Of a stretch of 64,000 nt of DNA, positions 1 to 11,560 are shown piece by piece. The notes beneath the pieces were generated by a model that was given only the letters and a program-made list of their open reading frames with translations, did not search any database and had not been told where the DNA came from. This DNA comes from Hymenopellis radicata (taxonomy: Eukaryota; Basidiomycota; Agaricomycetes; Agaricales; Physalacriaceae): assembly GCA_015501595.1 (NCBI GenBank), contig JADNRX010000082.1:111452-175451 (forward strand). Direction: 5' to 3'. The position numbers and the translations under genes are program-made. Positions within the stretch are counted from its first letter, which is position 1. Every line of letters begins with the position of its first letter.

Positions 1-70
1 TTTACAGTGGTTTCGTATGTAGGCTAATCTTGAAGTTGAAAACCTGCCATTGACCATTACGTGTCCTAGA

Positions 71-1641
71 TTGTATTCAACCCGTACACCTACCCAAACT
101 TCCTCCGTTTCCTCAAACTATATCCTTCCATTAGCATTCTGCCGACCGAAATGACGTTCAGCATCTCGCGGGACCAAGGCAAATTTGAATGGGCGGGCGA
201 CAACCTGTTTACTCTGTTCTGTCAGCCCTACAGATTGTTGGACGTGAACATGTGGCGAATGCTCTACGACATCTTTCGCTTCAACGCGTCTGCTAAACGC
301 CTCGTGTCCATGTGGAATAAACAAAATGCCGAGCAATGGGAAGATTACTCTATCGGCGAGTATCTTGACTGGGGCTCATATTCCGATGCTTTCCGGGACA
401 ACTATCTTATTGTCAGGTCTATTTTTTTTCATTCAGTTGAACTTGAAATTAACCTCGCGTTGCAGCCAATGACCGCCGCGATATGGAGCACGCCACCTGA
501 TAAATGTGCTCTGGACTTTCCTGCACGCACGTTGATTCAGTTCATGAACAACCATCACCTACTCCAGCTCACCGGGAAGCCGAAATGGCTTACATTCCAG
601 GATGGCAGGTAAGAACAGGCTTGCTTCATCTCATTCCTTCGTTTCTGAAACACCAATAGTCATTCATATGTCAACGCGATCCTCGATAAGCTACCTCGGT
701 CGCGGTTACATTTGTCGACACCCATAGAGTCTGTCAACACAGAGTCGGGCGTTGTACTGAAGACTGTAGATGGACGTGAAGAACATTTCGACCACGTCGT
801 TATGGCTTGTCATTCGGATACAGCGCTCTCGATCCTGAAAGCTGGCGGCGACATCACGCCCCAGGAAACCGAAATTCTGAGCCTATTCAAGTGGAATAAG
901 AACGAAGCCATTTTACATTCCGATCCCAAGGTATGCTGATCCTCCTACAGCCTTCCTTGTTTTTTTCTGACACGTATTCATAGCTCATGCCCAAGAGCAC
1001 TCTAGCTTGGTCCTGTTGGAATTATCTAACGCGTTCGACTGTTGACGCCAACGGCAAAAGAAAAGCCAACAATGACGAAGTGTCTCTGTACGTCTAACCA
1101 AGTATGCCCTCGATCTCTCTAACCACCGCCTCTTAGCACCTATGGCATGAACGCTCTCCAACACATCCCGAAGGACAAATACGGCCCCGTCTTGGTCACG
1201 CTAAACGCTCCCTTCGAACCCGACGCGTCAACTGTGCGAGGGCGGTGGCGCTATGACCACCCGGTTCTCGACCAGTGCGCCATCCAAGCGCAGAATCGCA
1301 TGCACACTATCCAGCACACCCGGGGTATCTCATTCGCCGGCGCGTACCTGAACTTTGGCTTCCACGAGGATGGGTTCACGTCTGGTTTGGTTGCTGCGTC
1401 GGGTCTGGAGGGTGTGAGGCTGCCGTTTGCGTTGCAGTTTGCGGATGGCGGCGTTTGGGATACGCGCTCAACACCCAGAGCGTCGGAGAAGGGAAAAGAT
1501 AGGGTGATAGAGTTGACGGCGACGTTCTTTGATGTCTTGCAGGCGTTTGGGATTCGGCATGTTATGGGAAGGGTGTTGGGCTTTGTACTGTGGTATTATC
1601 TTTTCCTGTTGTCGTTGCTTGGAATTCGGTTTGAGTTCTAG
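71..1641 (+). CDS. FAD/NAD(P)-binding amine-oxidase-like oxidoreductase, 5' partial
   Basis: This is the C-terminal part of a flavin-dependent oxidoreductase of the COG2907 type; the N-terminal Rossmann (GxGxxG) part lies left of the window. Five exons can be joined in frame: about 71-411, 466-608, 660-930, 984-1087 and 1137-1641. Recognisable stretches are FNPYTYPNF, DNYLI-PMTAAIWSTPP across the first intron, a substrate-domain segment ending HFDHVVMACHSD, and a late segment with TRGISFAGAYLNFGFHEDG that resembles the C-terminal flavin-contact motif of amine oxidases. The last ~20 residues are hydrophobic and could be a membrane anchor. The family reaction is poorly defined; bacterial relatives sit beside cyclopropane-fatty-acid synthases, so a lipid-related role is only an inference. 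Introns are 48-57 bp. Family placement is fairly secure, substrate unknown. Confidence 0.75.
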
Positions 1642-1931
1642 AAAGATGTGTTTACCACTCATGTACATTATTGTCTTTGCTGCGTGTATTTCGGTCATTG
1701 CTGTGAACGCAGGTCTGTTGGGGCAGGAGGCCAGAAAGATCGTTGTCCAGAAAAGGCAAAGCGCTTGCCCAAATTGGCCGAGCCATTTCGCTATGACGTT
1801 GAATGTCAAACTCAGGTCAGCCGCTCGACGCCGGTTTTTTGAGGGGATGAGGACACGAAATCTTCCAGTCGCTTCGCCAACGATCCGGAAGCGACTGGCA
1901 TCGAGTCTAGGTCAAACTTGAACGTTATTTA

Positions 1932-3202
1932 ATGCCCCTTTTCTCTGAGATTCCTCAGACCTCTCTCTCAACCGCAATGACTGCACCACCCGTCCCGCAA
2001 ACAGTTTTTCGCTATTATCGAGCCAACGATGACCGTTCTCCCCGCCGCAAAGCGAACGCCTTTGAGACAGACATCCTCGTCTCCCTCGTAACCCAAGTGA
2101 ACATGTTCTTCAGGATCCCGCGCATAGTCCGCCTAGTTGCATTATATCTCCAGAAATCCGAGGACGAAGACTTAGATGTGGATGCTGTCAATGTGTCTCC
2201 AGAAGCACTTGAGGCAGCAAAGAATATCCTCGCCAGTGTGGTTCCTCAAATCGACCTCGTAGAAGGACTTGTTCAGGAAGGACGAGTCGTAAAGGCCCCG
2301 GACTCCTCGCCCGACGCACCCGCTCCCACGAAACCCATACGAATTGACATTCGTGCCGAAGTAAGCGGGCGCAATCCCTCCTTCTTGAAAATGCTCAATA
2401 TCGTGTACAGAGAATATACAGTCTGTGCTCGATTGCCGCCCATATGGGCCCCGAGTACCAGAACAAACCAGTGTATAGGCGGGCGTTCTCGTGGGCATTC
2501 TGTGTTTTGCTTCACCAGGTGATGCACTTTGTGTGTGATACTCCTCACAGGCAGCCAGCATCCACCTCCCGCGAATCTCCCCGGTTACAATCACATCCAA
2601 CGACGGCCTCACGACTCAAACCTCGCCCCAAAGGAGCGGGGTTTTGGCTAGAAGAAGAGCTCTACGGGGGAACTTACCTCGCCGCCCAAGATTCGCCCGC
2701 TGAGTATCCCGTACCTCGGCACCCGACCGTTCCAGTGCCAGACGGCCTAATCCTTTATGTAAGACTTGGATTCTATGGGAACTGGTGAATGATGTGTTTT
2801 CTCCCTTGCAGCACATTCGGGACATCCGCGCGAAAACATTGTGTGAGAACGGCGGTTACAAAATTTGGATTCTAGACGACGAGCTTCTGCCTCTTGTTGG
2901 CCCATTCACTGATGGTGAGTGATCCATTTTGAAATCCACATCAAACCGCTCATGCAATATTGTGCATAGCCGCCTCTCCCTCGGCGATGGAAAGCATTTC
3001 AAGAAATCTCGAAAGCCACATTTCTAGTACGGACCCAATTATGAAGACAGCGCAACTTGCCCAAGTTAGCTTAAAGTACGACGGCGAGCACGAAGCCTCC
3101 GTGATCCGGGACGTTTTTTTGGGCGATGAGATGGATGAGGAAGTCCAGAAGTATAACAAGTGGAGATACACGCCGTGGAAGGAAGGGGAGCTTGATTTAT
3201 GA
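1932..3202 (+). CDS. Protein of unknown function, multi-exon
   Basis: I do not recognise the family. The first exon opens with MPLFSEIPQ (1932); an alternative start is MTAPPVPQ at 1977. It encodes a mixed alpha-helical/acidic segment (QKSEDEDLDVDAVNV) and then a Pro/Asp-rich linker. Later exons are inferred near 2620-2758 (FWLEEELYGGTYLAAQDSP), 2812-2914 (RAKTLCENGGYKIWILDDE) and 2970-3202, ending EEVQKYNKWRYTPWKEGELDL with stop at 3200-3202. The 2759-2811 and 2915-2969 introns have clean GTAAGA/GTGAGT donors and CAG/TAG acceptors. The splice path around 2400-2620 is not resolved. No signal peptide or membrane segment is visible. It lies downstream of the oxidoreductase on the same strand with a 290 bp gap. 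Confidence 0.5.
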
Positions 3203-3641
3203 TGGACCGAGTGAACTGTGTATTACAATTGTCACTGTTGTAGCCAACATCGGAAGTTCCTTTAGGTTGGGTGTCCAGAAGCATAGCAGTGAATGCGAAA
3301 GAGGCCAGAGTCTTGACAATAGCTTGACTCGGAGCGAAAGTCCTCCATGATGGCAGCGGAAGGGACAAGAAAACACAGCTCGAAGATTCAAGCCCAGTGA
3401 AAACACGCTCCGAGCTGTCGGTGCTATACCGAGTCTGGCGGAGTCTATCTGCAAATGCCAGAGCAGGTCAGAAACCAATGTAATAGATAATCCGGTGTTT
3501 TGCTGTGAAATGAGTTCGATTGTTAACCATTGAGCTTCTCGACGAAAGTGACTTCAAAGTGTTTCTACCGACATCAACCTGACTTCGGCAAGCGGCAAAG
3601 GTGAACCATACAGTATGCATAACCCGTAAACTTTGGGATCG
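3203..3641. other. Gap between convergent genes
   Basis: Intergenic stretch between the end of the unknown plus-strand gene and the end of the minus-strand acyltransferase. It should contain both 3' untranslated regions. I see no further coding signal, repeat or structured element. Confidence 0.5.
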
Positions 3642-5266
3642 CTACTTGGTCGGCACGTAGTGCACACCTACAATCTCAGAAAGCCTCTTCAATTCGGTCT
3701 CGATGGAGCGAAGTCGGGCACGAGACAGTGTTACATCCAAGACCACACTGCCATCAGGCAGCCGTCCTGATATTAAGACAGCATTCGAGAACGGCGACCC
3801 CCTTGGCATGAGGGAGTACCTATACCCACACACGGTCCGTGACGCCCCAACGCCCGTCCAGTCCGCTTCCAATATCTTCGTAGAAGAGACATTCGACAGG
3901 AAGAACGTCTCGTCTGCGTCCGGATGTATCGGCGCACTGACTAGTGCCGTCTTAAAGACGTGCTGTGCTGACAGGACGTGGAACATGGACAACGACTTGC
4001 GGCAGAACATCAGTTGATGTGCTAAGGCGGGTAGGGGAAACTCTCTGAGGTCGGCGGCGGTGTAAAGGGGGTATGGGAGCGGTGTGAATGCATTGTGTGG
4101 GTATTTCTGGATCTCGGGGGTGTCTGGAAGGAGATGGCGGTACGACGCCAGGTTGGTACAGTTGATTGTGATGTTGTCCGTTTCGTCTGCGTAAATAACC
4201 TAGGGAGACATTGGGCGCACGTCAGTGCCGGGTAAGAAGAATACTGGGAGACAACTTGCCTTCCAAAGCCATGCCGTCAAGATGTCTGCTGTAGAAACTC
4301 TGGGCTCATCCTTACCCTCTTTGACCAATGACACCCGCACATTCTGAACGAGGTACTCCAGAATCGCTTTATGAAGAATTACGCAATGAATTCCAAGATT
4401 GTGGAAGAGCTTCTTCCGCGTGACGTTCAGTGCTAATTTGAAGTCGCCAAATATACCAACGTCCGAGTAGCCAGCGAAGGAGACCAAGGCGACTGTCCCT
4501 GATTTCTCCTGCTCATCCAGAACCTTTTGCACCGGGTTCTCGTTCATACCAGGTTTCGGCGGCGGAGGGACAGTCCATTCTTGCCCATTTATCTCGCTTA
4601 CCAATGCGTGCACGATTTGGGCAGCACCGGTACCATCGAAGACACCATGAGGACGAGAGAAGCTTATGGCAGTGCGCGATTTCCCTGTTGTTGGGTCCGC
4701 ACGAAGTCGGGTTATATGCCAGCAAGTCAGAGGATACTGAGAGGAATTAGGACTCACCCCGCACTTTCGATCATGTTTAGTTACCGGTCCACGTGATCCA
4801 AGGATGTTCTTTCCCAATCCTGATTGCATCGAGGCGTCGCGGGATCTATGAGCAAGTGCAAGGGAGGAGAGGGGGAGACGGTAGGCAGTGACTCGTGTGG
4901 CTCGAAAGCCGCATGTTCAGATGTCGATGTTGTGAGCGAGAAAGTCTCATAGTTTGGTCTAAATGACCCTAGAGGGATGATTATTCGCCAGTTCTTTCCC
5001 TATATCATGAAGTAACGGTAAAGTCGTAGTATGAGGGAGAGGTGAACACTCACTAAGCCTTCGTAACTTTGTAGTCTGCCGGCAAGTAAGCGCCATTTGT
5101 TCGTAAGACGAGAAAGGGCACCGCGGAAAGCTTCGCGATCGATCTCCCCCTCAACAAGCCATACTGTAATGAAAATGCTTGCTCCGTGCCCAGCGTCATT
5201 GGGGGTTAACGGGAAAGTAGCAGTGGAGGACATGGTGATGGGAAGAGGAAGGGTGAGATATGACAT
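3642..5266 (-). CDS. BAHD-like acyltransferase (transferase family)
   Basis: Likely CoA-dependent O/N-acyltransferase of the transferase family, acting on an unknown secondary-metabolite acceptor. Exon 1 runs 5266-5054 and contains AFRGALSRLTNKWRLLAGRL, the usual N-terminal LAGRL region. Exon 2 starts at 5000 with GKNWRIIIPLG. Exon 3 carries SRPHGVFDGTGAAQ, which is the HxxxD(G) catalytic motif with catalytic His. Exon 4 runs 4199-3642. The second family motif, DFGWG, is replaced by EADWTGVGASRT, so it is diverged. The intron between exons 3 and 4 (4259-4200) uses a GC donor (AAG|GCAAGT). The junction between exons 2 and 3 (about 4740-4810) could not be joined in frame and may hide a frameshift or an unseen splice. 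An upstream in-frame Met (5266) and a second at 5236 are both possible starts. Confidence 0.72.
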
Positions 5267-5983
5267 TCATCAGCTATCGTGACGTATGTCTGCCAGTGTT
5301 TGTCGCGTACATTCGATACCTTCAAATACTTGTAGACGCGTCAAGATGGGTTAAATAATGCTGTAGACATTGTTGAAGAGTGTAACTCGAGATGACGGCG
5401 AATTTACATAAACGTTGACCGAAATTGACACGCGCCGCTCACACCTTCGCAGCCTACCTACGATGTTCAAGAACTACATAGCATCGTTCCAAGTTCTACC
5501 TTTCTGGCTTGGAACCTGCATATTCCAGGACACCTGGTCCTCACCAGGCTCGCAAGTTACTCAAACGGCTGTCTATGGTGATCCGACATGTCCCAAATGT
5601 CCATCAGATCTAAATTTATGGTCGTCGTCAACCAGTCGCTCGAACCTGCCAGTGGAAACGCGAAAAGGATAGTGGAATGCAGATCTTGCACGGGAAAAAT
5701 GGTCGGGGAATGGAGAGATTGGTCCTCTGGTGGTCATGGACTTAACGTTGTCCGCATTCTTCCTAAGTAGGTCAGGAACGCAGCGCGATCGCTTGGAGCC
5801 CTGCAATTGGATGATCGGGCGTTATCCACTGCATTGTCATCATCATTGCTCGGCGCTCGGTCCTCACAGGCCTTGTTCTTTTCCCCTTGTCTGCGATGCT
5901 CGTGCAGTGACTGCTATCAGCCTATATGAACTATTCTGACGACACCTCTCCACTAACGTTTACCTGCCTGTAGTTGACCTACC
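5267..5983. promoter_or_regulatory. Divergent intergenic region, no gene called
   Basis: About 0.7 kb between the start of the minus-strand acyltransferase and the start of the plus-strand LPMO-like gene, so it should hold both promoters. An 85-codon open stretch (5415-5672) has no recognisable domain, no convincing splice sites and biased composition, so I do not call it a gene. No clear TATA box or binding site stands out. Confidence 0.35.
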
Positions 5984-7572
5984 ATGACCTCTTTTATGCT
6001 TTTCATCTCGGTCCTGCTGGCCTCTGCGCGCCTCGCACACGCGCATTTCGCTGCCTGGGCGCTAGGTGCGTGTTTTCAAAGGCCTCCAACCCGACGCCCC
6101 TTCATGACGCCGCTAGGAATGTACTGTTTGAATGGGACGCAGAAGGGCTTTGATGACCAGAATAACAACGCTCCTGTTAACCCTCTATTCAACGTATGTG
6201 CTCCTGTTGCGCCACCGAATCATTGATTCAATTATTCCCGCTACCTAGCTTTCAAGGGAAGACTGGTGGTTTCACCATGTTAACGGCGTAAGCCCATAAC
6301 GACCTCGAACGCGCACTGGACTGACTCGATGGCTGCCTTGTAGTGCGACGAATTTCCCCCGATGAAGGCCACTTTCTGGAAATGTGAGTGCCGAACACTA
6401 CGCTCTGTGAACTGTCTATCTCATGCTCTGTTCGTGCAGACCAGCAAACAGCGAATTCACAGTGGAACTGGCTGTCAACCGCGCCTTCACCACGCTGTCT
6501 TACGGCGGAGATAATATTGCGCGTTTCGGGGACGGTGATGACCATGATGAATTCGACCAGTTGGCAAAGCAAGGAAAGCTGACGACGTGTATCGGCAACC
6601 CCAATAGTGCGTTGGTCTTTGGTGTCATTTCCTGTCCTATCTGAACACGGACTGCAGTTCATACACAGAATGAATCGATGGCCGCGGGCACCATCTTTGC
6701 GATATCATATAATGTTCGTTATCTTTGACCTTTTCTTAAAACATCACTAAACTGTTGGATAGTCTGACCTAACGAAAATCACTGAAGATAACCTAGTAGT
6801 TTTCTCAGTACTGCCCCAGTGCGTTGAGATACCTTTCACTCCATAATCGAGGCTTATCAATTCTCCATACAAGTACGCCTTGGTTTCGCCTCGCTACATA
6901 CGAAGTCCCGAACCTACCTGCTTGTCCCGATGACGGCTGCACATGTGCTGTAAGTTTGGATCTCTCTCCCGCATACTTTATTAACAAGACCTGTTTCGTC
7001 TTTATCAGTGGGGTTGGGTAAGTGCTCCTCATGAATCTTCCACTACTATCAGCCTAATCATCTCCGTACTAGGTTGCCAATGGGTACGTGACTTCTGAAT
7101 TATTCGCAACGCCACGTCCTCATCTCCCTGTAGCTGTGGCGAGCCCAACTTCTACATGCAGGGCTTCAAATGCAAAGTTGTCGGGAATACCGGCGGCGCG
7201 CGTCTAGCGACAGCCAAACCGGCGGCGTGGTGCGAAGACGACACGTCCAAGTGCGTCTCCGGCGCGAAACAGATGATATTCTACAACGCGATTGACGGAA
7301 ACAACGTCAACGTCAGCGGATATGATCTCTCCGGATCGCCCAGATCCCCAACGTACAACTCGAAGATGGGGTTCTCGAACGGGCGGCAGACTGATATCTT
7401 TGACGAGGATGGGACTGCTACGACAACGAGTATCACACCGACCTCAACCTCGTTCGGACCGCCAAACCCCGACGATGATGACGACAGCGGTGCTGCAGCG
7501 CTCTCGGACATCCTGCGCCAAACTTCACGTTATCTTTCAATGCTATTTCTTCTTCCCTTCTTCTTCGGTTAA
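5984..7572 (+). CDS. AA14-like lytic polysaccharide monooxygenase with micro-exons and an apparent frameshift
   Basis: Secreted copper oxygenase-like protein. A signal peptide (MTSFMLFISVLLASARLAHA) is followed directly by His, the expected N-terminal copper-brace residue. Conserved AA14-type pieces in order: MYCLNGT, DWWFHH, TLSYGG, IHTQNESMAAGTIFAISY (its His is a candidate second copper ligand), HTPWFRLATYEVP, WGW, CGEPNFYMQGF, KMGFSNG. Exons: 5984-6065, 6117-6193, 6249-6287, 6344-6383, 6440-6606, 6658-6713, 6763-6818, 6874-6949, 7009-7017, 7073-7083, 7134-7572. The 9 bp and 11 bp exons are needed to rebuild the conserved CA-WGW-VANG-CGEPN core. In exon 4 the family-like PPDEGHFLEI reading needs one more C in a C5 run (6356-6360), so the copy is frameshifted or holds a base error. 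The tail is Asp-rich, then hydrophobic, like a GPI-anchor signal. Family AA14 is associated with xylan-coated cellulose. Confidence 0.72.
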
Positions 7573-7963
7573 ACGTTAAACGGCTGTGAGTTGACTTCCT
7601 AAGATCGTCTTGCCTCTTTTGATGTTCTCTTGAAACAGATATCTTATTCTCATTAGAACAATAGAGGGACAATTCATCACTACACTGCATACAATACGAC
7701 AATACTCTTACTTTATTACGAACGAGCACCTTCAGTACTATCAAGCACCGGTTTACTGACATGAGACGTCCCGCACGTTGCGTGGAGTGATTTTCGAGAC
7801 ACTATATAGGGATGTCTTCGCTAACACTAGAGCACCCTTTGTACGCATTATTTCCAGCCCTTGGGAATCCACACGTCACCTCCCGCTACACTCGAAAGTG
7901 CCTAATTTCCCTACATAGCATGCGTACGCTTGTCTTGAATAGCCCATCAACTTTGCGCTGACA

Positions 7964-8626
7964 ATGCTAGACACCACTGAGGGAGATTCGATGGTCGTTA
8001 TACTACACCGCCTGGAGAACGACATCAATAACCTTTCCAGCACCATCGCACGGCGATTTGAGTCTATCGAAGCACAGTTGGGCCCCGGGCCAGCTCGCAG
8101 TGTGCATGAACGATTGGGCGCTATCGAACGCCGCCTAGACGACGGGTTCGACAAAACCGACGCCAAGTTGGACAGAATCGACGCCAAGCTTGACAACGCA
8201 CAGAAGAGACTCTCAAACAAACATTCGATGGCGCATATCGGTAGACTGACATACATGCTCCATAAAATAGTGCGTCCGAATTTCGCTCTTTGTGTGTGCC
8301 CAATAAAGTATCCTACATAGATTCCAGGCAGCGGTCTTCAACGCGCCATAAACTTGCTCCCTCAGACCGTCATCTGCCCACATCGCAGTGATCTAGAGAG
8401 TTTCGAACCGGAACCAACACTCGGCGCTGTCTTCGACATCGACGCATCTTTGCTTAGTGACTTCACCCATCTCGACATTCTCAAGCTTATCATCTTCTAC
8501 AACGAGACGTTCAGGATTGAGCCTGCGGACTCGCTTTTGGATCGCAAGGCGAAGTTGTTTATTTGGCTTACGGTCGGATATGTTGCTGATTCTGAAAAGA
8601 CGTCGCACATTGGAATTGGAATGTAG
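7964..8626 (+). CDS. Coiled-coil protein of unknown function (about 203 aa)
   Basis: Two exons, 7964-8269 and 8321-8626, join in phase through a 51 bp intron (GTGCGT donor, CATAG acceptor) to give about 203 residues. The N-terminal half is heptad-rich with a repeated DDGFDKTDAKLDRIDAKLDN pattern, typical of a parallel coiled coil. The C-terminal half contains INLLPQTVICPHRSDL and FTHLDILKLIIFYNETF and looks globular. The layout recalls fungal Mug135-like proteins, but I cannot confirm that. A more 3' AG (8326-8327) would introduce a stop, which supports the acceptor at 8319-8320. No signal peptide. It is the last ordinary gene before the tandem amplification, which begins about 165 bp downstream. 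Confidence 0.55.
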
Positions 8627-8862
8627 AGAGCCGCATCTGCAGTGTCGATGTTTTCAGAGTCACTGTCAGGCGCTAGCGAAGAAGTAGGTTCCGGCTCGAC
8701 GAATGTGATACCGATGATGATGATGAAGACTCGAGCCAGTTGCAACAACCTCCATTTTACGACGGGTTTTCCTGCGTGAACGGACATCTAAACACAAGGC
8801 TCACCCGAAGAATCGAAAATGCGTGAACCAAGCGTTCTCTTGTATATACACACACACCGTAT

Positions 8863-10984
8863 CTACAGCTCCTCATGCTTCGCACCCCCGTTCGTCTCCG
8901 AGACAGGCAAACACAGCGCAGGCGACGTGCCCGTAAACTGATACTGGCACTTTTCCAGCTCAGCCACCGTGTGGATCACATTCTCCGTCCCACACGTCAT
9001 GACCAACTATGAACGAGTCAGTCCGCCAATATAACTTAAAGAGGGAGGGTAAAGGCTTACAAGTAAACTCCGCTCTGGTCCATTCCAGCACTTGGTACCC
9101 TTGGTGTACATTTGCTTCTCGTAGTATTCAGGCGTGCCAGGCTCCGCGTCCGGATTCCAAGACGAGAATTTTCTGGTGGTGAGATAAACGTCAAGCCCAG
9201 ATATCCCCTCAGCTCGTCCAAAGACCACTCACCCAAGGTTGAACGTCGTTCCGCCCTTCTTTGGCTTCTGCTTCGAAGCTCCGAACAGACACACTTCATA
9301 GGTATAGCTAGAATCCTAACGTCAGTATGACAAAGACACGAATGTACAATGCGAACTGACTCTCCGAGGTCCTTTTCCAAACATGTCCCGTCGAGCTTCT
9401 TCCACTCGCCTTGAGGTCCAAAGGTGATGGAATCAGATAGTTTCTGCAGATCCTCCTCGGCCGTTTGTTTCTCCTTTTCCACCTTTCTCAGCGAATTCTT
9501 CGCGTCATTGAGAGCTTGCTGGGCATGAGTAGCCTCTGCAACGCCAATCAGCAATTAAAAGGGATGAAGAGAAACTGCACCGACCTGTCGACATTCCGAC
9601 ACTTGGGCGGATGACACCGATGGTCTCCATCCATCCAAGCAGCGTGTCTTTGAAATCTTCATATTGAGGTATAAGGGCATCAGGAAGATAATTCGAGAGC
9701 TCAAACACTGAATATACAATGAGCGTTATCGGTAATCTTGAAGGATGACACGCACGCATAGATCCTTCCGCTGGTGCGCTAACGTGCTCGTCATGTTCGA
9801 GTAGCAACGACACATAATCCGTCTTGAGGAGCTTGGGCAAATCCTTCTCCAACTGCACAGCCGTCCATTCGCCCTCGGGGATAACCTCCTCAGGCTCCGA
9901 ATCGGTCTCTTCGTCATCTTCAGTTTCTGCAGAAGCGTCCTTTCCAACGTCGTTGATGTGGGGGAGCCCGGCGAGGTATTCCCACCCGCGAACGGCATCG
10001 AGGACAGCCATGTCTTGATAATTGGGATTGTAGCCCGTCCGAAGAGCATCCAAAATCTCGCTCAATGTTTTCTCGCGTTCTAGATGTTTCTTGTGTTCGC
10101 GTTGGAGGGACTTGAGGGCGTCTCGGTGTTCAATGAGGGACTGGTATAGAGCTGGGGATATGAGTTTGAAACTGACAACGACTGGAAAAGCACATACGAG
10201 ATTCCTTCTTGTATTCGAGCTCGGCGGCGGATAATGATTCGGTGCGGTCGGCAATGTCTCAAGGACTGTAAGATATAATTCTTGAGTTGTTGATATGCGT
10301 ACCTTGCAATCTGGCAACTTCTTTCTCGCGAACGGTGATCTCTTGAGACGAGGTCTGGATAACGCCCTCGAGGCGCTTCTTCTCCTTCTCGGCGAATGCG
10401 ACGTATGTCGAGCGTATTTTGGCACCCTGGCGACTGTAAGCAACACAGCAGTTATCATGTATAATGCGGGACTCACGGTCTTCTGTATCTTGAGTTCCTC
10501 GGCGCGTTTCTTTCTATATTCCTTGCCAACTTCAACACAGATGTTCTCACAGACGCCTGGCCGTTCATCTGAGCCGTCGCAGCATTCAGGCTCTAAGTTG
10601 GAATATATAAGCAACCAAGTAAGCGGGTTTTGCATATAAACACACCGCAAAGCCCGTCTCCCACTCTTGAACTCGGTATGTTGGCGCCTATGTGTCCCTC
10701 ATTCCGGCAATAGAAATAGGTATTCGGGCAAGCACCAGTGCCTGCAGTCACTCAGTACCAATGCAGAGACCGCTCAGACGCGTCAGACCTGGCTCATCGC
10801 TGCCGTCGGGGCAGTCACACGAATCGTCGTTGACAAACTTCCAAGGAATCTCCTTTGAACCGTCCAAGCATTTCCAGGATCCCGACGCCGAGGGCGTGTA
10901 ACTCGCCTGCAGACTAGGCGGCACACCGACGACCTCGACGGCGCGCGCGACGGGTAAAGGCAAGAGCAGCAGCCAGGGAATCAT
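8863..10984 (-). CDS. Glucosidase II subunit beta, unit 1 copy (apparently intact)
   Basis: Non-catalytic subunit of ER glucosidase II, which trims glucose from N-glycans during glycoprotein folding. Reading from 10984: signal peptide MIPWLLLLPLPVARA; first LDLa-like calcium-binding repeat with CDCPDGSDEPG; second with ECCDGSDERPG; a long charged coiled coil (KEYRKKRAEELKIQKT, EHKKHLEREKTLSEIL); an acidic stretch (EDDEETDSEPEEVIPEGE); and the C-terminal MRH lectin domain. All four MRH sugar-binding residues are visible: Gln in SKQKPKKGG, Arg in CWNGPERS, Glu in VAELEKC and Tyr in CQYQF. The protein ends KHEEL, an HDEL-type ER retrieval signal, with stop at 8863-8865. About nine introns are needed, all short. 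In this copy the upstream arginine-rich frame is continuous with the start Met, so a longer N terminus is possible, but the signal peptide favours 10984. Confidence 0.9.
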
Positions 10985-11059
10985 TGCCCGAACGAGAGGA
11001 AAGAATGCTAACGTGTCTAAGCTGCGCACCCTTGCCCACAAACACTGCTCGTGCCTTCC

Positions 11060-11560
11060 TCTCTGAGCGCTCTTCCTGGGCGCGTCTCCTCTCTTATCGC
11101 GCGTCGCTTCGTGAGAGTCGTCTTCCTGCGCCGAGTCCTCTGGGTGCATCTTCAAGCGAGTGCCTTCCTGGGTGCGTGGGGGGCATCTTCGTGGGGTGCT
11201 CTTCGGGTGTGGCTCTTCGGATGGCGCCTCCTCTGGGGTTCTTCTTCACGGACTGCTCCTCTGCTTCTTCAATGGAGTGCTCTTCCTGAGTGCGTCTCCT
11301 CTGGGGCGCGTCTTCAAGCGGGTCATCTTCTCGGGTGCGTCTCCTCTCTCCTGGCGCGTCCTACTGACATCTTCGCGGGAGACGTCTTCGTGGGCGTTGT
11401 CTTCGTGAGTGCTTCTTCGCGGACTGCTTGGGGTGCTTCTTCGCGGACTACTCCTCTGGGGTGCTCTTCCCGGGCGCGTCGGGTCATCTTCTCGGGAGCG
11501 TCGCCTCTGTGCCGGCGAGTCGTCTTCGTGAGGAGTGCTCCTCTGGATGGGCGTCCTCTG
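11060..11560. repeat. GC-rich minisatellite upstream of glucosidase gene, unit 1
   Basis: Degenerate tandem repeats built from blocks such as GGGTGCGTCTCCTCTGGGGC and GTGCTTCTTCGCGGACTGCT, with a spacing of roughly 24-30 bp. It lies immediately 5' of the minus-strand glucosidase gene, so it may be in its leader or promoter. The unit 1 array is longer and more diverged than those of units 2-4. Confidence 0.7.

Noticed and set aside
118..336. Minus-strand frame over the FAD oxidoreductase
   Set aside because: It is antisense to a well-supported exon with family-specific protein similarity on the plus strand.
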